Notes: generated by a model not told the origin, from the letters alone. A stretch of DNA of 64,000 nucleotides from Mycoplasmopsis columbina (GCF_900660685.1 NZ_LR215041.1:62001-126000); one strand, 5' to 3'. Positions 37,207 to 50,350 are shown, numbered from the stretch's first letter. Program-made: numbers and translations.

Positions 37207-37998
37207 ATGTTAATCAAGGCTCAACAAAGTGACAAAGAGAAAATTTTGACTTTTCTCAGACAAGAACCTTTTTATAATTTGTTTTTAATTGCTGATATTG
37301 AAAATTTTGATCTCCAATCTTCTCTTATTACTACTTTTATATTAAAAAATGATGATGAAATTAAAAGTGTTCTTTTAATTTTTGGTTTTACATTGCTTTA
37401 CTTTGACCCATTCAATTTAATAAGTGAAAAATTGTTAAAAGAATTTTTTGATGAATACAATATAACTAATGTTCATATCAACCAAAATAGTTTTGAATTA
37501 AAGAGGAGTTTCTTTTCTAATTCAAATTTTAAAATTCACAAACAATTTTTAGCAACTTGCAAAAAATTAAAACAAATTGATTTTTCATTAGTTAAAAAAG
37601 CTGAACTTGAAGATATTGAATCAATTTGTAGAGGAAGACAAGAAATTACCGAATTTGATGATTTTAGAGGTTCATACGAAAGAGAATATGAAATTTATAA
37701 AGAAAATTTTCTTAAAAATATTTCTCATAATTTCATAATTAAAAATGAACAAAAAGTTTTAGCTCATGCATCAATATTAGCTTCAACAAGTCAAAGCGCA
37801 ATGATTGGTGGTATTTATTGTTTAAAAGAACATCGAAAAAAAGGTTATGCATCACAGGTAACTGCAGCCTTAACTAAGTATGTGTTAGAAAATAATAAAA
37901 CACCTATTTTGTTTTATGACAATCCAGAAGCAGGAAGTATTTATCAAAAAATAGGATTTGAAACTTTAGGATTTGTTTATACAATTAAAGTTAATTAG
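37207..37998 (+). CDS. GNAT-family N-acetyltransferase
   Basis: A 263-residue protein. The C-terminal half carries the GNAT fold: IGGIYCLKEHRKKGYASQ is the acetyl-CoA pyrophosphate loop (R/QxxGxA) and YQKIGFETLG is the C-terminal strand-turn. The N-terminal 130 residues look like a diverged second GNAT-like half, as in two-domain acetyltransferases. The substrate is unknown. No Shine-Dalgarno is seen and TATATT lies just upstream. Confidence 0.8.
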   Translation: MLIKAQQSDKEKILTFLRQEPFYNLFLIADIENFDLQSSLITTFILKNDDEIKSVLLIFGFTLLYFDPFNLISEKLLKEFFDEYNITNVHINQNSFELKRSFFSNSNFKIHKQFLATCKKLKQIDFSLVKKAELEDIESICRGRQEITEFDDFRGSYEREYEIYKENFLKNISHNFIIKNEQKVLAHASILASTSQSAMIGGIYCLKEHRKKGYASQVTAALTKYVLENNKTPILFYDNPEAGSIYQKIGFETLGFVYTIKVN

Positions 37999-38017
37999 TT
38001 AAGATGGGGAATAATAT

Positions 38018-39370
38018 ATGTTTAATTTTTTAGAAAATCGTATTCAAAAATCACTTGCAAAAATGGCCAAAAAAACTGTTGTTAATGAAGCAGATATTTT
38101 AGAAACAACAAGAGATATAAAAATGGCACTCTTAGAAGCCGATGTTAATTTAAAAGTAGTAAAAGATTTTATAAGCAATGTTAAAACTAAGGCACTTGAA
38201 TCTAGAATTGTTGGTTCTTTAAATGCTTCTCAACAAATGGTTAAAATTGTTCATGAAGAATTAGTTGACATTTTAGGAAAAGAAGTTAAAGAAATTAATA
38301 TTACAAAAAAACCTTATATTATTATGATGACAGGTTTACAAGGTTCAGGTAAAACAACTGCTGTTGCTAAATTAGCTTATTATTTACGTAAGAAAAATAA
38401 AGTTAATAAACCTTTAGTAGTTGCAGCTGATATTTATCGTCCTGCTGCTGTTCAACAATTAGTTACCTTAGCTAAAAGTATTCAAGTTGATTATTTTGAA
38501 CAAGGAGTAAATGAAAGCGCACAAAACATTGTGACAAATGCTTTAGAATTCGCAAGAAATAATGACCACGATTTAATTTTAATTGATACTGCTGGTCGTT
38601 TAGCTATTGATGAACCATTAATGAATGAATTAAAAGATTTAAAGAAAATTGCACATCCACAAGAAATTTTCTTTGTGGCTGATGCTTTGAGTGGGCAAGA
38701 TATTTTGAATGTTGCGCAAGCTTTTGATAATGACTTAAATTTAACTGGTGCGATTATTACTAAATTAGACTCAGACGCGAGAGGTGGAGCCGCGTTAAGT
38801 ATTTCTAAAGTTTTAAACTTACCTATTAGATTTATTGGAACAGGAGAAAAAATCTCTAACTTAGATTTATTTTATCCAGATAGAATGGCAGACAGAATTC
38901 TTGGTATGGGCGATGTCTTATCATTAATTGAAAAAGCAGAAGAAGTAATCGATCAGGACGCTGCACAAAATACTGTTGCCAAAATTTTAAAAGGCGAATT
39001 TAGTCTTGACGATTTAATGCAAAATTTAAGCCAAATGAAAAAAATGGGAAAAATGAGTAAATTAATTAAAATGATTCCTGGATTAGCAAACAAAATAAGT
39101 GAAGAAAAAATTCAAGAAGCAGAAGAAAAATTTAGAAGTTATGAAATTTTAATTAGCTCAATGACACAAAAAGAAAGAAAAAATCCAAAACTTTTAAAAC
39201 AAGCAAGCAGAAAAGCAAGAATTTTAAAAGGAAGTGGAAGAAGCGCTTTTGAATACAATCGTTTATTGAATGATTTCGAACAAATGGTCAAAAACATGGG
39301 CGAAATGGCTAAAAAAATTAAGTCAGGAAATTTTGGCGATTTAACCAAAATGGGATTAGGCGGATTATAA
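38018..39370 (+). CDS. ffh: Signal recognition particle protein Ffh (SRP54)
   Basis: A 450-residue GTPase that delivers membrane and secreted proteins to the translocon. The N domain is followed by the G domain with GLQGSGKTT (P-loop), AADIYRPAAVQQL, DTAGRLA, TKLDSDARGGA and the Met-rich M domain (about 300-450), which binds 4.5S RNA and signal peptides. GATGGGGA precedes the ATG. Confidence 0.97.
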   Translation: MFNFLENRIQKSLAKMAKKTVVNEADILETTRDIKMALLEADVNLKVVKDFISNVKTKALESRIVGSLNASQQMVKIVHEELVDILGKEVKEINITKKPYIIMMTGLQGSGKTTAVAKLAYYLRKKNKVNKPLVVAADIYRPAAVQQLVTLAKSIQVDYFEQGVNESAQNIVTNALEFARNNDHDLILIDTAGRLAIDEPLMNELKDLKKIAHPQEIFFVADALSGQDILNVAQAFDNDLNLTGAIITKLDSDARGGAALSISKVLNLPIRFIGTGEKISNLDLFYPDRMADRILGMGDVLSLIEKAEEVIDQDAAQNTVAKILKGEFSLDDLMQNLSQMKKMGKMSKLIKMIPGLANKISEEKIQEAEEKFRSYEILISSMTQKERKNPKLLKQASRKARILKGSGRSAFEYNRLLNDFEQMVKNMGEMAKKIKSGNFGDLTKMGLGGL

Positions 39371-39371
39371 A

Positions 39372-40301
39372 ATGAATCTGGGTTTTTTCAATGTTGCGGG
39401 AAACAACGTCCCATGGCATGGTGTTTCACAAATTTTGTTTTATACTTTAGCAGTTTTAGGCGGAATTAGTATTATTCTTTTGTGGATATTCAAAAGACCT
39501 ATAAAACAGCACTATTTGAAACATCATTATGTTTTAGGTATTTTTACAAAAAGAACATTCTGAACACTTTTTGGAGTTATTTCGCTTATTGGAATGGGAG
39601 TAAGATCAAGTGTTTTAGTACTTTCTCATTTTGAAAATTTATGAGAATCCATTCCTCTTCATTTTTGTCGTTTAATGTTAATTTTTTTAGCTATAACAGT
39701 TATTTTTAATAAACTACATTGAATTAAATATTTTGGTGCATTTTCAATTATTGGTGGAATTGTTGCTATTTCTTCGCCAGATTTAAATAAAAATATTGGA
39801 CTTGATAATTTTTACTATTGAGACTACATTTTGGCACACTTATATGTTTTAGTTTTACCTGCAGTTATTTATGTCTTAGCTGACATTAAATACACATTTA
39901 AAGATACATTGGTTACTTTTGCTGTGATGCTCTCCTTAACTACAATGATGTTTTTTATCAATTGAGCAATTGATAGTTCAAATAGTGTTGATTTAAGCTG
40001 AAAATCAAATTACTTTTATTTAGGATTTGATAAATATAACAGTCAATCAAAATTGATTCCTTACATTCTCCAATGACCATTCAATTATGTAACTCTTACA
40101 CTCTCATTAACTATCTATATGACAATTTACATTAGTATATGATGTATTCAAGATAAAGTATATTTTGCAAGAGAAGAAAGTGGTTGAGTTTTTAAATGAA
40201 GAAAAAGCAAAATGTGAAAAAAATACAAAAAATCTATTCATGAATTTTGACTTTTATTGCTTAAAAAAAGCCTAAAAGAAAAAAATAGAACAAATGTGTA
40301 A
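39372..40301 (+). CDS. TIGR02206-like (YwaF-type) integral membrane protein
   Basis: A 309-residue protein with about seven membrane helices and a Lys-rich C-terminal tail. The SIPLHFCRLMLIFLAITVIF segment and the later WDYILAHLYVLVLP resemble the YwaF/TIGR02206 family, whose function is unknown. It begins one base after the ffh stop codon, which may link it to protein insertion, but that is only context. Confidence 0.68.
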
Positions 40302-40337
40302 AATCTAATCATTATAAATAATTAGTAATATAATAAG

Positions 40338-40370
40338 ATTATGTTAAGTAAAATTAACATAATTTTTTTT
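40338..40370 (+). terminator. Terminator upstream of the ATP synthase operon
   Basis: ATTATGTTAA-GTAAAA-TTAACATAAT, a 10-bp stem followed by T8. It closes the ffh unit. Confidence 0.8.
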
Positions 40371-40401
40371 AGTTATTTTTAACAAAATAAAGCTTAGAAA
40401 T

Positions 40402-40860
40402 ATGCAGAAAATATTTGAAAACTCAATTTATAAAATTTTCTTAATCTATTGCCTAATTATCACAGTAATTTTTTGTGGTTTTTATCCATTGATGAAACTT
40501 TCATTGGCCTTTGGGTTTTTAATTGGAAGTTGTTTTTCTTTAATTTTTTTTGAATTAAGAAATTTTTTTCTTTCTAAAAGCCTTTTAGAAAGACAGATTA
40601 GTAAAAAAATAAAATTCAGTTTTTGAACTTTATTAGGTTTTTTAATAATCATGAGTTTATTAGCTTTAGCACTTTTTTTAGCAATTCAAATTAATGGATT
40701 TAGCAAAAGACTTTTTTTCAGTAAAGATATTTTGCACAAAACAATGTATCCAATTAATTTGATTGCTTTTGCTTTTGGCACTACTTCAATTCTTATTTCC
40801 GGATTTATAAGCTTTATTATTACAAAAAGATATGAAAGGAGGAAAAATGGACAAAATTAA
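40402..40860 (+). CDS. atpI: AtpI-like membrane protein heading the ATP synthase operon
   Basis: A 152-residue protein with four membrane helices. Position (first gene, overlapping atpB by 14 nt), size and topology match AtpI, an accessory protein for c-ring assembly or cation uptake. Sequence similarity to AtpI is weak, so the name rests mainly on gene order. Confidence 0.6.
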
Positions 40861-41602
40861 AGAAGCCTTGTGAAATTGAGCACATCCGCAGTTATTTTCA
40901 CTTTTTATTACTGTTTTGATATGTTTTATTTTAGCTTTAGCGGTTTTTATTCAAATCAAAAGATCTTCAAAACCAGATAAAGCTCCAGGAGCTTTTTTGC
41001 TCATTGTTGAAGGTTATATAGGTTATATTGATCAATCTTTTGATGAAGCAACAGAAGGCAAGATTCGTAAAACAAGAGTTTACATTTTCGCTTTGGCAAC
41101 TTTTCTTTTAGTTGGGAACTTGCTTGGTTTAATTGGGTTAGAACCAGTTGTAACATCATATTCTGTCCCTTTTACTCTTGCTCTTATAACATGAATTGGA
41201 ATTTATGTCGTAGGTCTGTTGTATCAAAAGTGAAGGTTCTTTAAAAAATACATCAATCCAATAGAATCAATTGGTCAATTTGCTCCACTGATTTCGCTGA
41301 GTTTCCGGATTTTTGGAAACATTATAGGTGGTTCATCAATTTTATTCTTAGCTTATTATGTATTTGGATATTTATGAACTTTAATACCTGGACAAGAAAA
41401 CAATATGTGATTTTTCTTTGCCCCGATATTTACTTCATTTTTACATTTATATTTTGACGTTTTTGGCGCATTTATTCAAGCTTTAATTTTTACCACTTTG
41501 ACAGTAATTTATTGAACTGGTGAGGCTGATTCTGTAGTCAAAAAGAAAAAAAACAAACAAAAAAATATTGAAACAATTGCAACGCAAGCAAATATTTATT
41601 AA
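40847..41602 (+). CDS. atpB: F1Fo ATP synthase subunit a
   Basis: A 251-residue membrane protein. The essential Arg is in SLSFRIFGNIIGGS, and the last helices (FGAFIQALIFTTLTVIYW) form the other half of the ion channel. AAAGGAGG precedes the ATG. Confidence 0.94.
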
Positions 41603-41630
41603 TTAATTAAATTTGATAGGAGAATTAAAC

Positions 41631-41858
41631 ATGACAGATAAAGGTTTAGTAGCCATTGGTATTGGTTTAGCTATGTTAGGAACATTTGGAACCGGATTAG
41701 GACAAGGAATTGCTGCAGGTAAAGCTGCAGAAGCTGTTGGAAGAAATCCAGAAGCAGCTTCAAAAATTCGTACAATGATGTTAATTGGTTCAGGTGTTGC
41801 TGAATCAGCTGCTATTTATTCACTTCTTATTTCATTTATTTTAATGTTCGCATACTAA
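41631..41858 (+). CDS. atpE: F1Fo ATP synthase subunit c
   Basis: A 75-residue hairpin of two membrane helices joined by the polar loop GRNPEA. The ion-binding Glu58 is in VAESAAIYSL. Gln25, Val56, Glu58, Ser59 and Tyr63 line up with the Na+-coordinating residues of the Ilyobacter c ring (Gln32, Val63, Glu65, Ser66, Tyr70), including the 33-residue Gln-Glu and 5-residue Glu-Tyr spacings. The ring may therefore carry Na+. The start at 41631 has AGGAGAA upstream; an ATG at 41613 is in frame but lacks a site. Confidence 0.95.
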   Translation: MTDKGLVAIGIGLAMLGTFGTGLGQGIAAGKAAEAVGRNPEAASKIRTMMLIGSGVAESAAIYSLLISFILMFAY

Positions 41859-41860
41859 TT

Positions 41861-42418
41861 ATGGAAATAAACGTTATTGACAAGGTATTACATGAAACAG
41901 GATTAAAAGGAGAATTGCAAGAAAAAATTCAAAAAATTTTTCCTTCAATTCCTTTAATGATTGCCACATTAATATCTTTAATTTTGATAATCGTAATTTT
42001 GTATTTCTTAGCTTATAAACCTGTAAAGAAAGCAATTAAAGCAAGACAGGAATATATTCAAGCAAATATTGATCAAGCTAAATCATTGCATCAAGAAATG
42101 CAACAAAAATTAGAAGAATCAAATCAAACTTTAGCAAAAGCACATCAAGAAGCTGACAAAATAGTGCAAGAAGGTATTAATCATTCAAATAAAATTGTTT
42201 TAAGTTACACTGCACTCGCAAGAAGTAAGTCTAAAACAATGTTAGAAGAAGCAAGAAGAGACGTTGAAAAACAAAAACAAGAATTTTTTGAAGAATCAAA
42301 AAATTATATTGTTGATGCTGCTTCAGAATTATCTAAGAAAATTTTGAAAAAATCAGTTGATGAAAAAGTACAAAGTGCAATGATTGATGAATTCTTAAAA
42401 GAAGAGTCAAACAAATAA
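41861..42418 (+). CDS. atpF: F1Fo ATP synthase subunit b
   Basis: A 185-residue stator stalk. One membrane helix (about residues 30-52) is followed by a long charged coiled coil typical of subunit b. It has no lipobox, unlike some mycoplasma AtpF proteins. It begins two bases after atpE. Confidence 0.92.
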   Translation: MEINVIDKVLHETGLKGELQEKIQKIFPSIPLMIATLISLILIIVILYFLAYKPVKKAIKARQEYIQANIDQAKSLHQEMQQKLEESNQTLAKAHQEADKIVQEGINHSNKIVLSYTALARSKSKTMLEEARRDVEKQKQEFFEESKNYIVDAASELSKKILKKSVDEKVQSAMIDEFLKEESNK

Positions 42419-42422
42419 AATT

Positions 42423-42983
42423 ATGTACAAAAAAATCAATTTAGATGCATATGCCATTGCAATTTATGAATTGTCTCTTGAAATGAATGTTGCGCATGAA
42501 ACACGTTACATTTTAACTGCGCTTTATAAAGAATTAAAAAAAGACGAGTTATTTATCGAAAATTTAAAAAATGGTGAAATAAGTAAAGAAGAAAAAAATG
42601 CTTACATTTCAGATGTTTTAGCTGGTTTTGAAAAAAATCAGTTGGCAATAAATTTTATTAACATTATTTTAGAGAATGGTGCAATTCAAAATTTAAAAAG
42701 AATTATTTCTGTTTATTTAAAAATGGTTAATCAACATTTAAATGTAAGATATGCTAAAATTTTTAGTCCCTTTCCAATTACAAAAGACAAATTAAACTTA
42801 ATTAAAGCTAAATTGGAAAAAGATTATAACTGCATTGTAGACATTGATAACATTATTGATCCCAATGTTATCGGTGGATTCAAAATTAAAATGGATAGTT
42901 TAGTAATTGAACATTCTTTGGGTTCAGATTTACAACAATTAACAAATCAAATTAAAAGCAAAGACGGAGGTTTAAATGGCTAG
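42423..42983 (+). CDS. atpH: F1Fo ATP synthase subunit delta
   Basis: A 186-residue protein. The helical N-terminal domain starts [13 protein letters not shown], and the C-terminal part ([27 protein letters not shown]) carries the conserved delta/OSCP signature. It links the top of alpha to subunit b. It overlaps atpA by 8 nt. The F1-like cluster has no counterpart. Confidence 0.92.
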   Translation: MYKKINLDAYAIAIYELSLEMNVAHETRYILTALYKELKKDELFIENLKNGEISKEEKNAYISDVLAGFEKNQLAINFINIILENGAIQNLKRIISVYLKMVNQHLNVRYAKIFSPFPITKDKLNLIKAKLEKDYNCIVDIDNIIDPNVIGGFKIKMDSLVIEHSLGSDLQQLTNQIKSKDGGLNG

Positions 42984-44559
42984 TTCAATTCATGATATTT
43001 CAGCTATTATTAAAGACCGTATCAAGAATTTTAATGTGTCAAAAATTGATTATTCTGAAGTGGGGCACATTATTACTGTAGGAGATGGAATTGCACTTGT
43101 TAGTGGTCTTGAAAAAGCCAAAAATGGTGAAATTATCGTTTTCAAAAACAATATATATGGTTTAACTTTAAACTTAGAGGAAGAAGTAATCGGAGTTGCA
43201 ATTTTTGGTAACGCAAATGCTTTAGCAGAAGGCGATGAGTGTCACAGAAGTGGTAAAGTTATTTCAGTTCCTGTAGGAGATGATCTTTTAGGTAGAGTTG
43301 TAAATGCATTAGGTGAACCTATTGATGGTAAAGGCGATTTGAAATTTTCAAAAACTAGTGAAATTTTTAAAGTTGCTCCTGGTGTTATGACCAGAAAAGA
43401 AGTTAATCAACCACTTGAAACCGGAATTTTGGCAATTGATTCAATGATTCCAATCGGAAAAGGTCAACGTGAGTTAATTATTGGGGATAGACAAACAGGA
43501 AAAACATCAATTGCAATTGACACAATTATCAATCAAAAAGGTAAAAATGTTAAATGTGTTTATGTTGCAATTGGACAAAAAAACTCAACAGTCGCACAAA
43601 TTGTTAAAAAATTAAATGACTTTGGAGCAATGGAATATACAACAGTTGTTGTTGCAGGAGCAAGCGAATTAGCACCACAACAATACATTGCGCCTTATTC
43701 AGGCGTTACAATTGCAGAAGAATGGATGTCAAAAGGTGAAGATGTTCTAATTGTTTATGATGATTTAAGTAAACATGCTGTAGCATATAGAACACTATCT
43801 TTACTTTTAAGAAGACCTCCTGGTCGTGAAGCTTATCCAGGTGATATTTTCTATCTTCACTCACAATTATTAGAAAGAGCTGCAAGGGTTAGAAAAGAAT
43901 TCGGTGGTGGTTCAATCACTGCTTTACCTATCATTGAAACACAACAAGGTGATATTTCAGCATATATTCCGACTAATGTTATTTCAATTACTGATGGGCA
44001 AATTTTCACAAAAGAAAGTTTATTTAATTCAGGACAAAAACCAGCTGTTGACGTTGGTTTCAGTGTTAGTCGGGTAGGATCTAGCGCACAAATTAAAGCT
44101 ATTAAAGAAACATCATCATCATTAAAACTTGAATTAGCTCAATATAATGAAATGTTAGCTTTTGCGCAATTTGACTCAGACTTAGATGAATCAACCAAAA
44201 ATATTTTGCAACATGGTGCTAAAGTTTACGAGTTTTTAAAACAAGAACAGTATTCTCCTTTTGACCAAATCACTCAAGTAGCTATTTTATTGGGAATTAA
44301 GGAAAAAATTATTAATCCTATTCCTCTTGAAAAAATAAAAACTTATAGAAATGAAGTTGTTAAATTAATGGAATCTCAAAAAGGTCAAATTTTAGCTCAA
44401 AAAATTAAAGAAAACAATAATGCTCTTAATGATGAATTAAAAGTTGAATTAGTTAAAGAATTAATTGCAATTGTTAAAAAAATAATTTCATTAATTCCTG
44501 AATATGATGCAAGTCTTTATTTACCTATTCCGGCTAAATGAAGTAATATTGGTGAATAA
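42976..44559 (+). CDS. atpA: F1Fo ATP synthase subunit alpha
   Basis: A 527-residue non-catalytic subunit. It has the N-terminal delta-binding helix (about 1-22), P-loop [56 protein letters not shown] and the arginine finger in SVSRVGS. It is the standard against which the divergent alpha-type paralogue at 7004-8536 can be read. One TGA near the end is Trp. Confidence 0.97.
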
Positions 44560-44561
44560 TT

Positions 44562-45425
44562 ATGGCTGGACAACAAATAATTAAAAACAGAATTAATGCT
44601 GTTCAATCAATTAAAAAAATCACACATGCAATGGAATTAGTATCAGCTTCAAAATTGAAAAAAAGTAGAACTGAATACAATAATGTAAAAAATTATTATG
44701 ATTCAGTGAAAAGATCTTTTGATGCTATTCTCCATCACATGAACAAAAGAGAAATTGAAGAATTGTTTCCACAAAAAAATACAGGTAAAAAATTATATGT
44801 AATTTTTACTGGTGATATTGGACTTGCTGGATCATATAATTCAGCAGTTATAAAATTAGCTAAAAGTACTATAAAAAAGGATGATAAAGTAATTATCATT
44901 GGTTTTAAAGGTATTTTAGGACTTGAAAAAATTTTTCAAAATCAAATTATTTATAAACAAAAAAGTGAAGCAAATGCTGATCACTATAAATTAATTCAAG
45001 AAATAACTAAAAAAATTTATTTAATTTATAAAAATGAAAAATTTGATTCTATCAATGTAATTTATAACAAATATGTTAATAATCTAGTTCAAGTTGAAAC
45101 AAATGAACACATTTACCCATTTGTTTTCAATAATGATAGTAAATTGCCTAAGGATAGTAAATATTTATTTAAACAAATAGAATTTGAACCTTCGCCACAA
45201 AAGGTTTTAAATGTTGCAATTCCACAATATTTAAACGCACATATTTATTTCGCTTATTCATCTTCAAAATTAAGTGAATTAGCATCAAGAAGAAGTGCGA
45301 TGGAAACTGCTACAGAAAATGCAAATGAACTAATTGAAGAATTAGAAATTAAATACAACAGAAAACGTCAAGCAAACATTACTCAAGAACTTAATGAAAT
45401 TGTTTCTGGAGCAAATGCTGTTTAA
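44562..45425 (+). CDS. atpG: F1Fo ATP synthase subunit gamma
   Basis: A 287-residue central shaft. The N-terminal IKNRINAVQSIKKITHAMEL and the C-terminal SRRSAMETATENANELIEEL to TQELNEIVSGANA are classic gamma signatures. It begins two bases after atpA. Confidence 0.96.
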   Translation: MAGQQIIKNRINAVQSIKKITHAMELVSASKLKKSRTEYNNVKNYYDSVKRSFDAILHHMNKREIEELFPQKNTGKKLYVIFTGDIGLAGSYNSAVIKLAKSTIKKDDKVIIIGFKGILGLEKIFQNQIIYKQKSEANADHYKLIQEITKKIYLIYKNEKFDSINVIYNKYVNNLVQVETNEHIYPFVFNNDSKLPKDSKYLFKQIEFEPSPQKVLNVAIPQYLNAHIYFAYSSSKLSELASRRSAMETATENANELIEELEIKYNRKRQANITQELNEIVSGANAV

Positions 45426-45430
45426 TTTAG

Positions 45431-47319
<1,889 letters not shown>

Positions 47320-47321
<2 letters not shown>

Positions 47322-47350
47322 ATAAAAAAACTGCGGTTTTTTTATTTTTA
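47320..47350 (+). terminator. Terminator of the ATP synthase operon
   Basis: AAATAAAAAAAC-TGCG-GTTTTTTTATTT, a 12-bp stem with a tetraloop that begins in the atpC stop codon. Confidence 0.82.
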
Positions 47351-47392
47351 TTCTTTTAAAATTTAAGTTAAGTCATTTTTTAAAATGAACTG

Positions 47393-47398
47393 TAGAAT
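47393..47398 (+). promoter_or_regulatory. -10 element of the 603-aa lipoprotein, leaderless start
   Basis: TAGAAT preceded by TG ends 7 nt before the ATG at 47406, with no Shine-Dalgarno. Confidence 0.5.
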
Positions 47399-47405
47399 GG
47401 TATTT

Positions 47406-49217
47406 ATGAAACGTAAACTTAAATGATTATCTTTATTTTCATTTTCAATTTCACCAATTTTTTTGAGCGCAAGTTGCTACAATAAAACAAAGAATGATAG
47501 TAATTTTAGTAATGAATTAAATAGTCAAAGTTTTTTAAATTTAATTAATAATTCTAAAAAAATAACAAAAGAACAACTAATCTTGAAACTAAATAATTAT
47601 TTAGTTAATCATTCAACAAAAAGTATTATTAAGGATTTGAATGTAAAAAATGAAAATTTGGTAATTTATGCAAATAATCAAAATTACCAAATGAAAAATG
47701 TGAATCTTGAAAAAATCAATAGTGGTATTTATCCAGAAATAATAAATAATTCTTATAAATTAGAAAAGAATAGTAATAGTAAAAATTCTTTTAGAATTCT
47801 TTTTTCTAATTTGCCTATTTCATACACAAATAAAGAAAAATTTGAAACTAGAATTTGAACTGAAAATAATGCAAATGGTTACAATTCACTTTCTTATAGA
47901 CTTCCTAATTTACAACTTTTATCTTACTTAGCACAAACAACAAATCTTTTAAATGATCCTTTTAAAAATCCCAAAACAGAAATGAGAATTGAAGGTTTCT
48001 TAGCTTCAAAATTACAACAAGAAAAATATTTAAATGAACTTCTTTTTTACATTAAGGAATTCAATTTTGATGAAAATATTCAAAAAATATCTTTTAAATC
48101 TTTAGTTAAAACAAACAATTATTTAACGGCAACTTTGGATTTTTTGGACGATAATAATAAATCTCTATTAAACCAAAATGACCAGATAAAAATTTATTTA
48201 GATGAATTTCAAAATAATGAAAACTTTTATGCACAATATAAAGATGTTTTAACGAATAAAACACTGAATTTAAATGATGATTTAGAGAATGTGAATTTGG
48301 TTCTTTTTAATGAGCAGTATCAAAATCCTACAATAAAATTTAAAGACAATATTTTAGGAATTAATGAATACGATCAAACAATGCATCCTGATAAGAAATA
48401 TAAACAGTTTAATATTAATTTATTTAAATATCTTTTTGATAATTATCAAGATTTAATTGAAATAACTAATGTTGAAAATAAAAATATCAAAATCGAAAAA
48501 TTTGAATTTTCAAAACTTTTAAATAATAGTTTATCAATTGGAAAACTGTTTTTAAATGATGGTCAAAAAACTTATCCTTGATTTAGCATCAACTTTACCC
48601 CACATAAACATCTTTTTGATGGTTTCATTATTAAAAATGAATTGGGTTTATTTTCAAAGTTAAACTCCCAAAATTATTTTAGTTATAACACTTTAAAAAA
48701 AGAAAATAATCAAATTGAATATCCGCAAGGCATTGATGCAAATGAGTTTTTTGAACAAAATTTCATAGACATTGTTAATTTTTTAATTGAAGAAAATATT
48801 TCAAATTTAATTCTTTGAAATAATTTTCCTATGCATGAAAGAACATCAACATACATTGTTCATAATAAAAATGAATTTGAGAAAAAATTATCTTTACTTT
48901 TTTCTCAGTTAGTTCTTCTTTATTACATTACCAACAAGGAAAATAATACTTTAATAAAAGAAGTAAAAGTAAAAATCCTTGATGATGATACCAATTTTGG
49001 AAGTATATATCTTAATTTTGATTTTATAGATCATAATAATCAAAGTTTGTTAAACAATAATTTGAAAAATCAAAAATACGAATTAAAAGGTTTTAAAGGC
49101 ACAAACTACAAATTGATTGATGAAAAAAGAAAAGAACTGGAATCACAAGAAAATAAAGAGTATCTAGAACAACCAATTAAAAATCAAACATTACCTTATT
49201 TAAAAAAAGCCGTTTAA
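47406..49217 (+). CDS. Hypothetical lipoprotein with a repeated domain
   Basis: A 603-residue protein. The N-terminus MKRKLKWLSLFSFSISPIF is followed by the lipobox LSASC (Cys24), so it should be a membrane-anchored surface lipoprotein. The segments near residues 240-280 (YLTATLDFLDDNNKSLLNQN) and 535-560 (IYLNFDFIDHNNQSLLNNN) are similar, pointing to a tandem domain. It is rich in Asn, Lys, Leu and Phe with no known motif. It is a single-gene unit between the atp terminator and a convergent K+ channel gene. Confidence 0.8.
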
Positions 49218-49235
49218 CTATTTTTCGGCTTTTTT
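49203..49235 (+). terminator. Bidirectional terminator, lipoprotein / K+ channel
   Basis: AAAAAAGCCG and CGGCTTTTTT form a 10-bp stem with A and T tracts on both strands. It overlaps both stop codons. Confidence 0.8.
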
Positions 49236-50237
49236 CATTTCTTCTAATTTTTCTTTAACTCCTTTTTCAATAGCGTTTTCGATCATTTTTGCAATTTCTT
49301 CACTTTGCTCTTTAATTTCATTTTGTGTTGTTTTTTTCTTTGAAATAACACCCATAAATGATGCTGCGATAATTCCACCCGGAAGTGTAATAATTGCAAT
49401 TCCCAAAATAGAAATAATAGGCACAATCATCTTAGTTATAGGTGCCAAAGGCACAAAATCACCATAGCCAATAGTTGTTAGTGTAATAGCTGTAAAGTAA
49501 ACTGCTTGTCAATAAGTTTGCGCAACGTTTTTGTTTTCTGCATAAAAAGCTTCAGTACTTTGGTAACCTAAATCTTGATAATTTTTTAAAATATAAGTAT
49601 TTTCAGTGTAGTAAATTGTTAACCCAAATAAGAAAATAATTGCAACAATAAATATAAATGAATAAATTAAAATAGATTTTTGTTCTCTAAGTGAAGAAGA
49701 AATATTTTTAAATGCGTAAAAAATATTAAGAATTAAAAATAGTCTTAAAAATCTAATAAGTTTTAAGCTTCCTAAAATCTCAAAAAATTTTATTTCTTTT
49801 CCTTGACCTAATCAAATGTTAATTACTATTAAAGAAGGAAGTAGAGAAACAAATGTAATTAAGAAAATAGATGTTAAAAAGAATTTGAAAAAACTTTTTG
49901 CATATTTGCCTTTGTATTTTTTGTCTCTAGTCGGGTAAGTAACTGCTCTTAAAATAAAGTCGATCAAAAGAACAATAAAAGTTATAACTTCGATTGAAGC
50001 AGCCAAACGTAAGAAAAATGTTGGTGTTTCTGTTTTATTATTTATAAGAGCAAAAGTAATAAAAGAAAAAATAATAATGAATGCTATAAAAACTGCGTAA
50101 AAATTTCTTATTCATTTAACTACAAAAGCTCTTTTTTTGTTATTTATATCTACATTGTAGTCTGAGCTTACAATAATTCCTATTTCTTTTAAAGTCTGTC
50201 ATAATTTAGGTTTTGTTGGAACCAATTTTTTTAGCAT
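49218..50237 (-). CDS. Voltage-gated-type potassium channel
   Basis: A 339-residue channel. Several membrane helices form a sensor-like domain, including an S4-like segment with spaced Arg/Lys (LKLIRFLRLF). The pore loop has the selectivity filter TTIGYGD (about residues 252-258), followed by the inner helix with Gly-Gly hinge and a charged coiled-coil C-terminal tail (KEQSEEIAKMIENAIEKG). It sets K+ flux and membrane potential. On the minus strand AAAGG precedes the ATG. Confidence 0.9.
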
Positions 50238-50304
50238 ATTAAACCTTTCACCAAAAGTTATTTATATAATAAATAGACTTATATTAATATAGCTTATTAT
50301 AGTT

Positions 50305-50310
50305 TATAAT
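50305..50310 (+). promoter_or_regulatory. -10 element upstream of the 169-aa membrane protein gene
   Basis: TATAAT about 40 nt before the ATG at 50351, giving a short leader that includes the CGGAG ribosome-binding site. This contrasts with the leaderless promoters elsewhere. Confidence 0.5.
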
Positions 50311-50350
50311 ATGAAGATACAAAAATTATTCAAAAAACGGAGACGTAATT

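Noticed and set aside
40329..40334. TATAAT as an ATP synthase promoter followed by an attenuator hairpin
   Set aside because: The hairpin is more simply the terminator of the upstream ffh unit. A transcript from this hexamer would begin inside the stem, so I do not claim attenuation.
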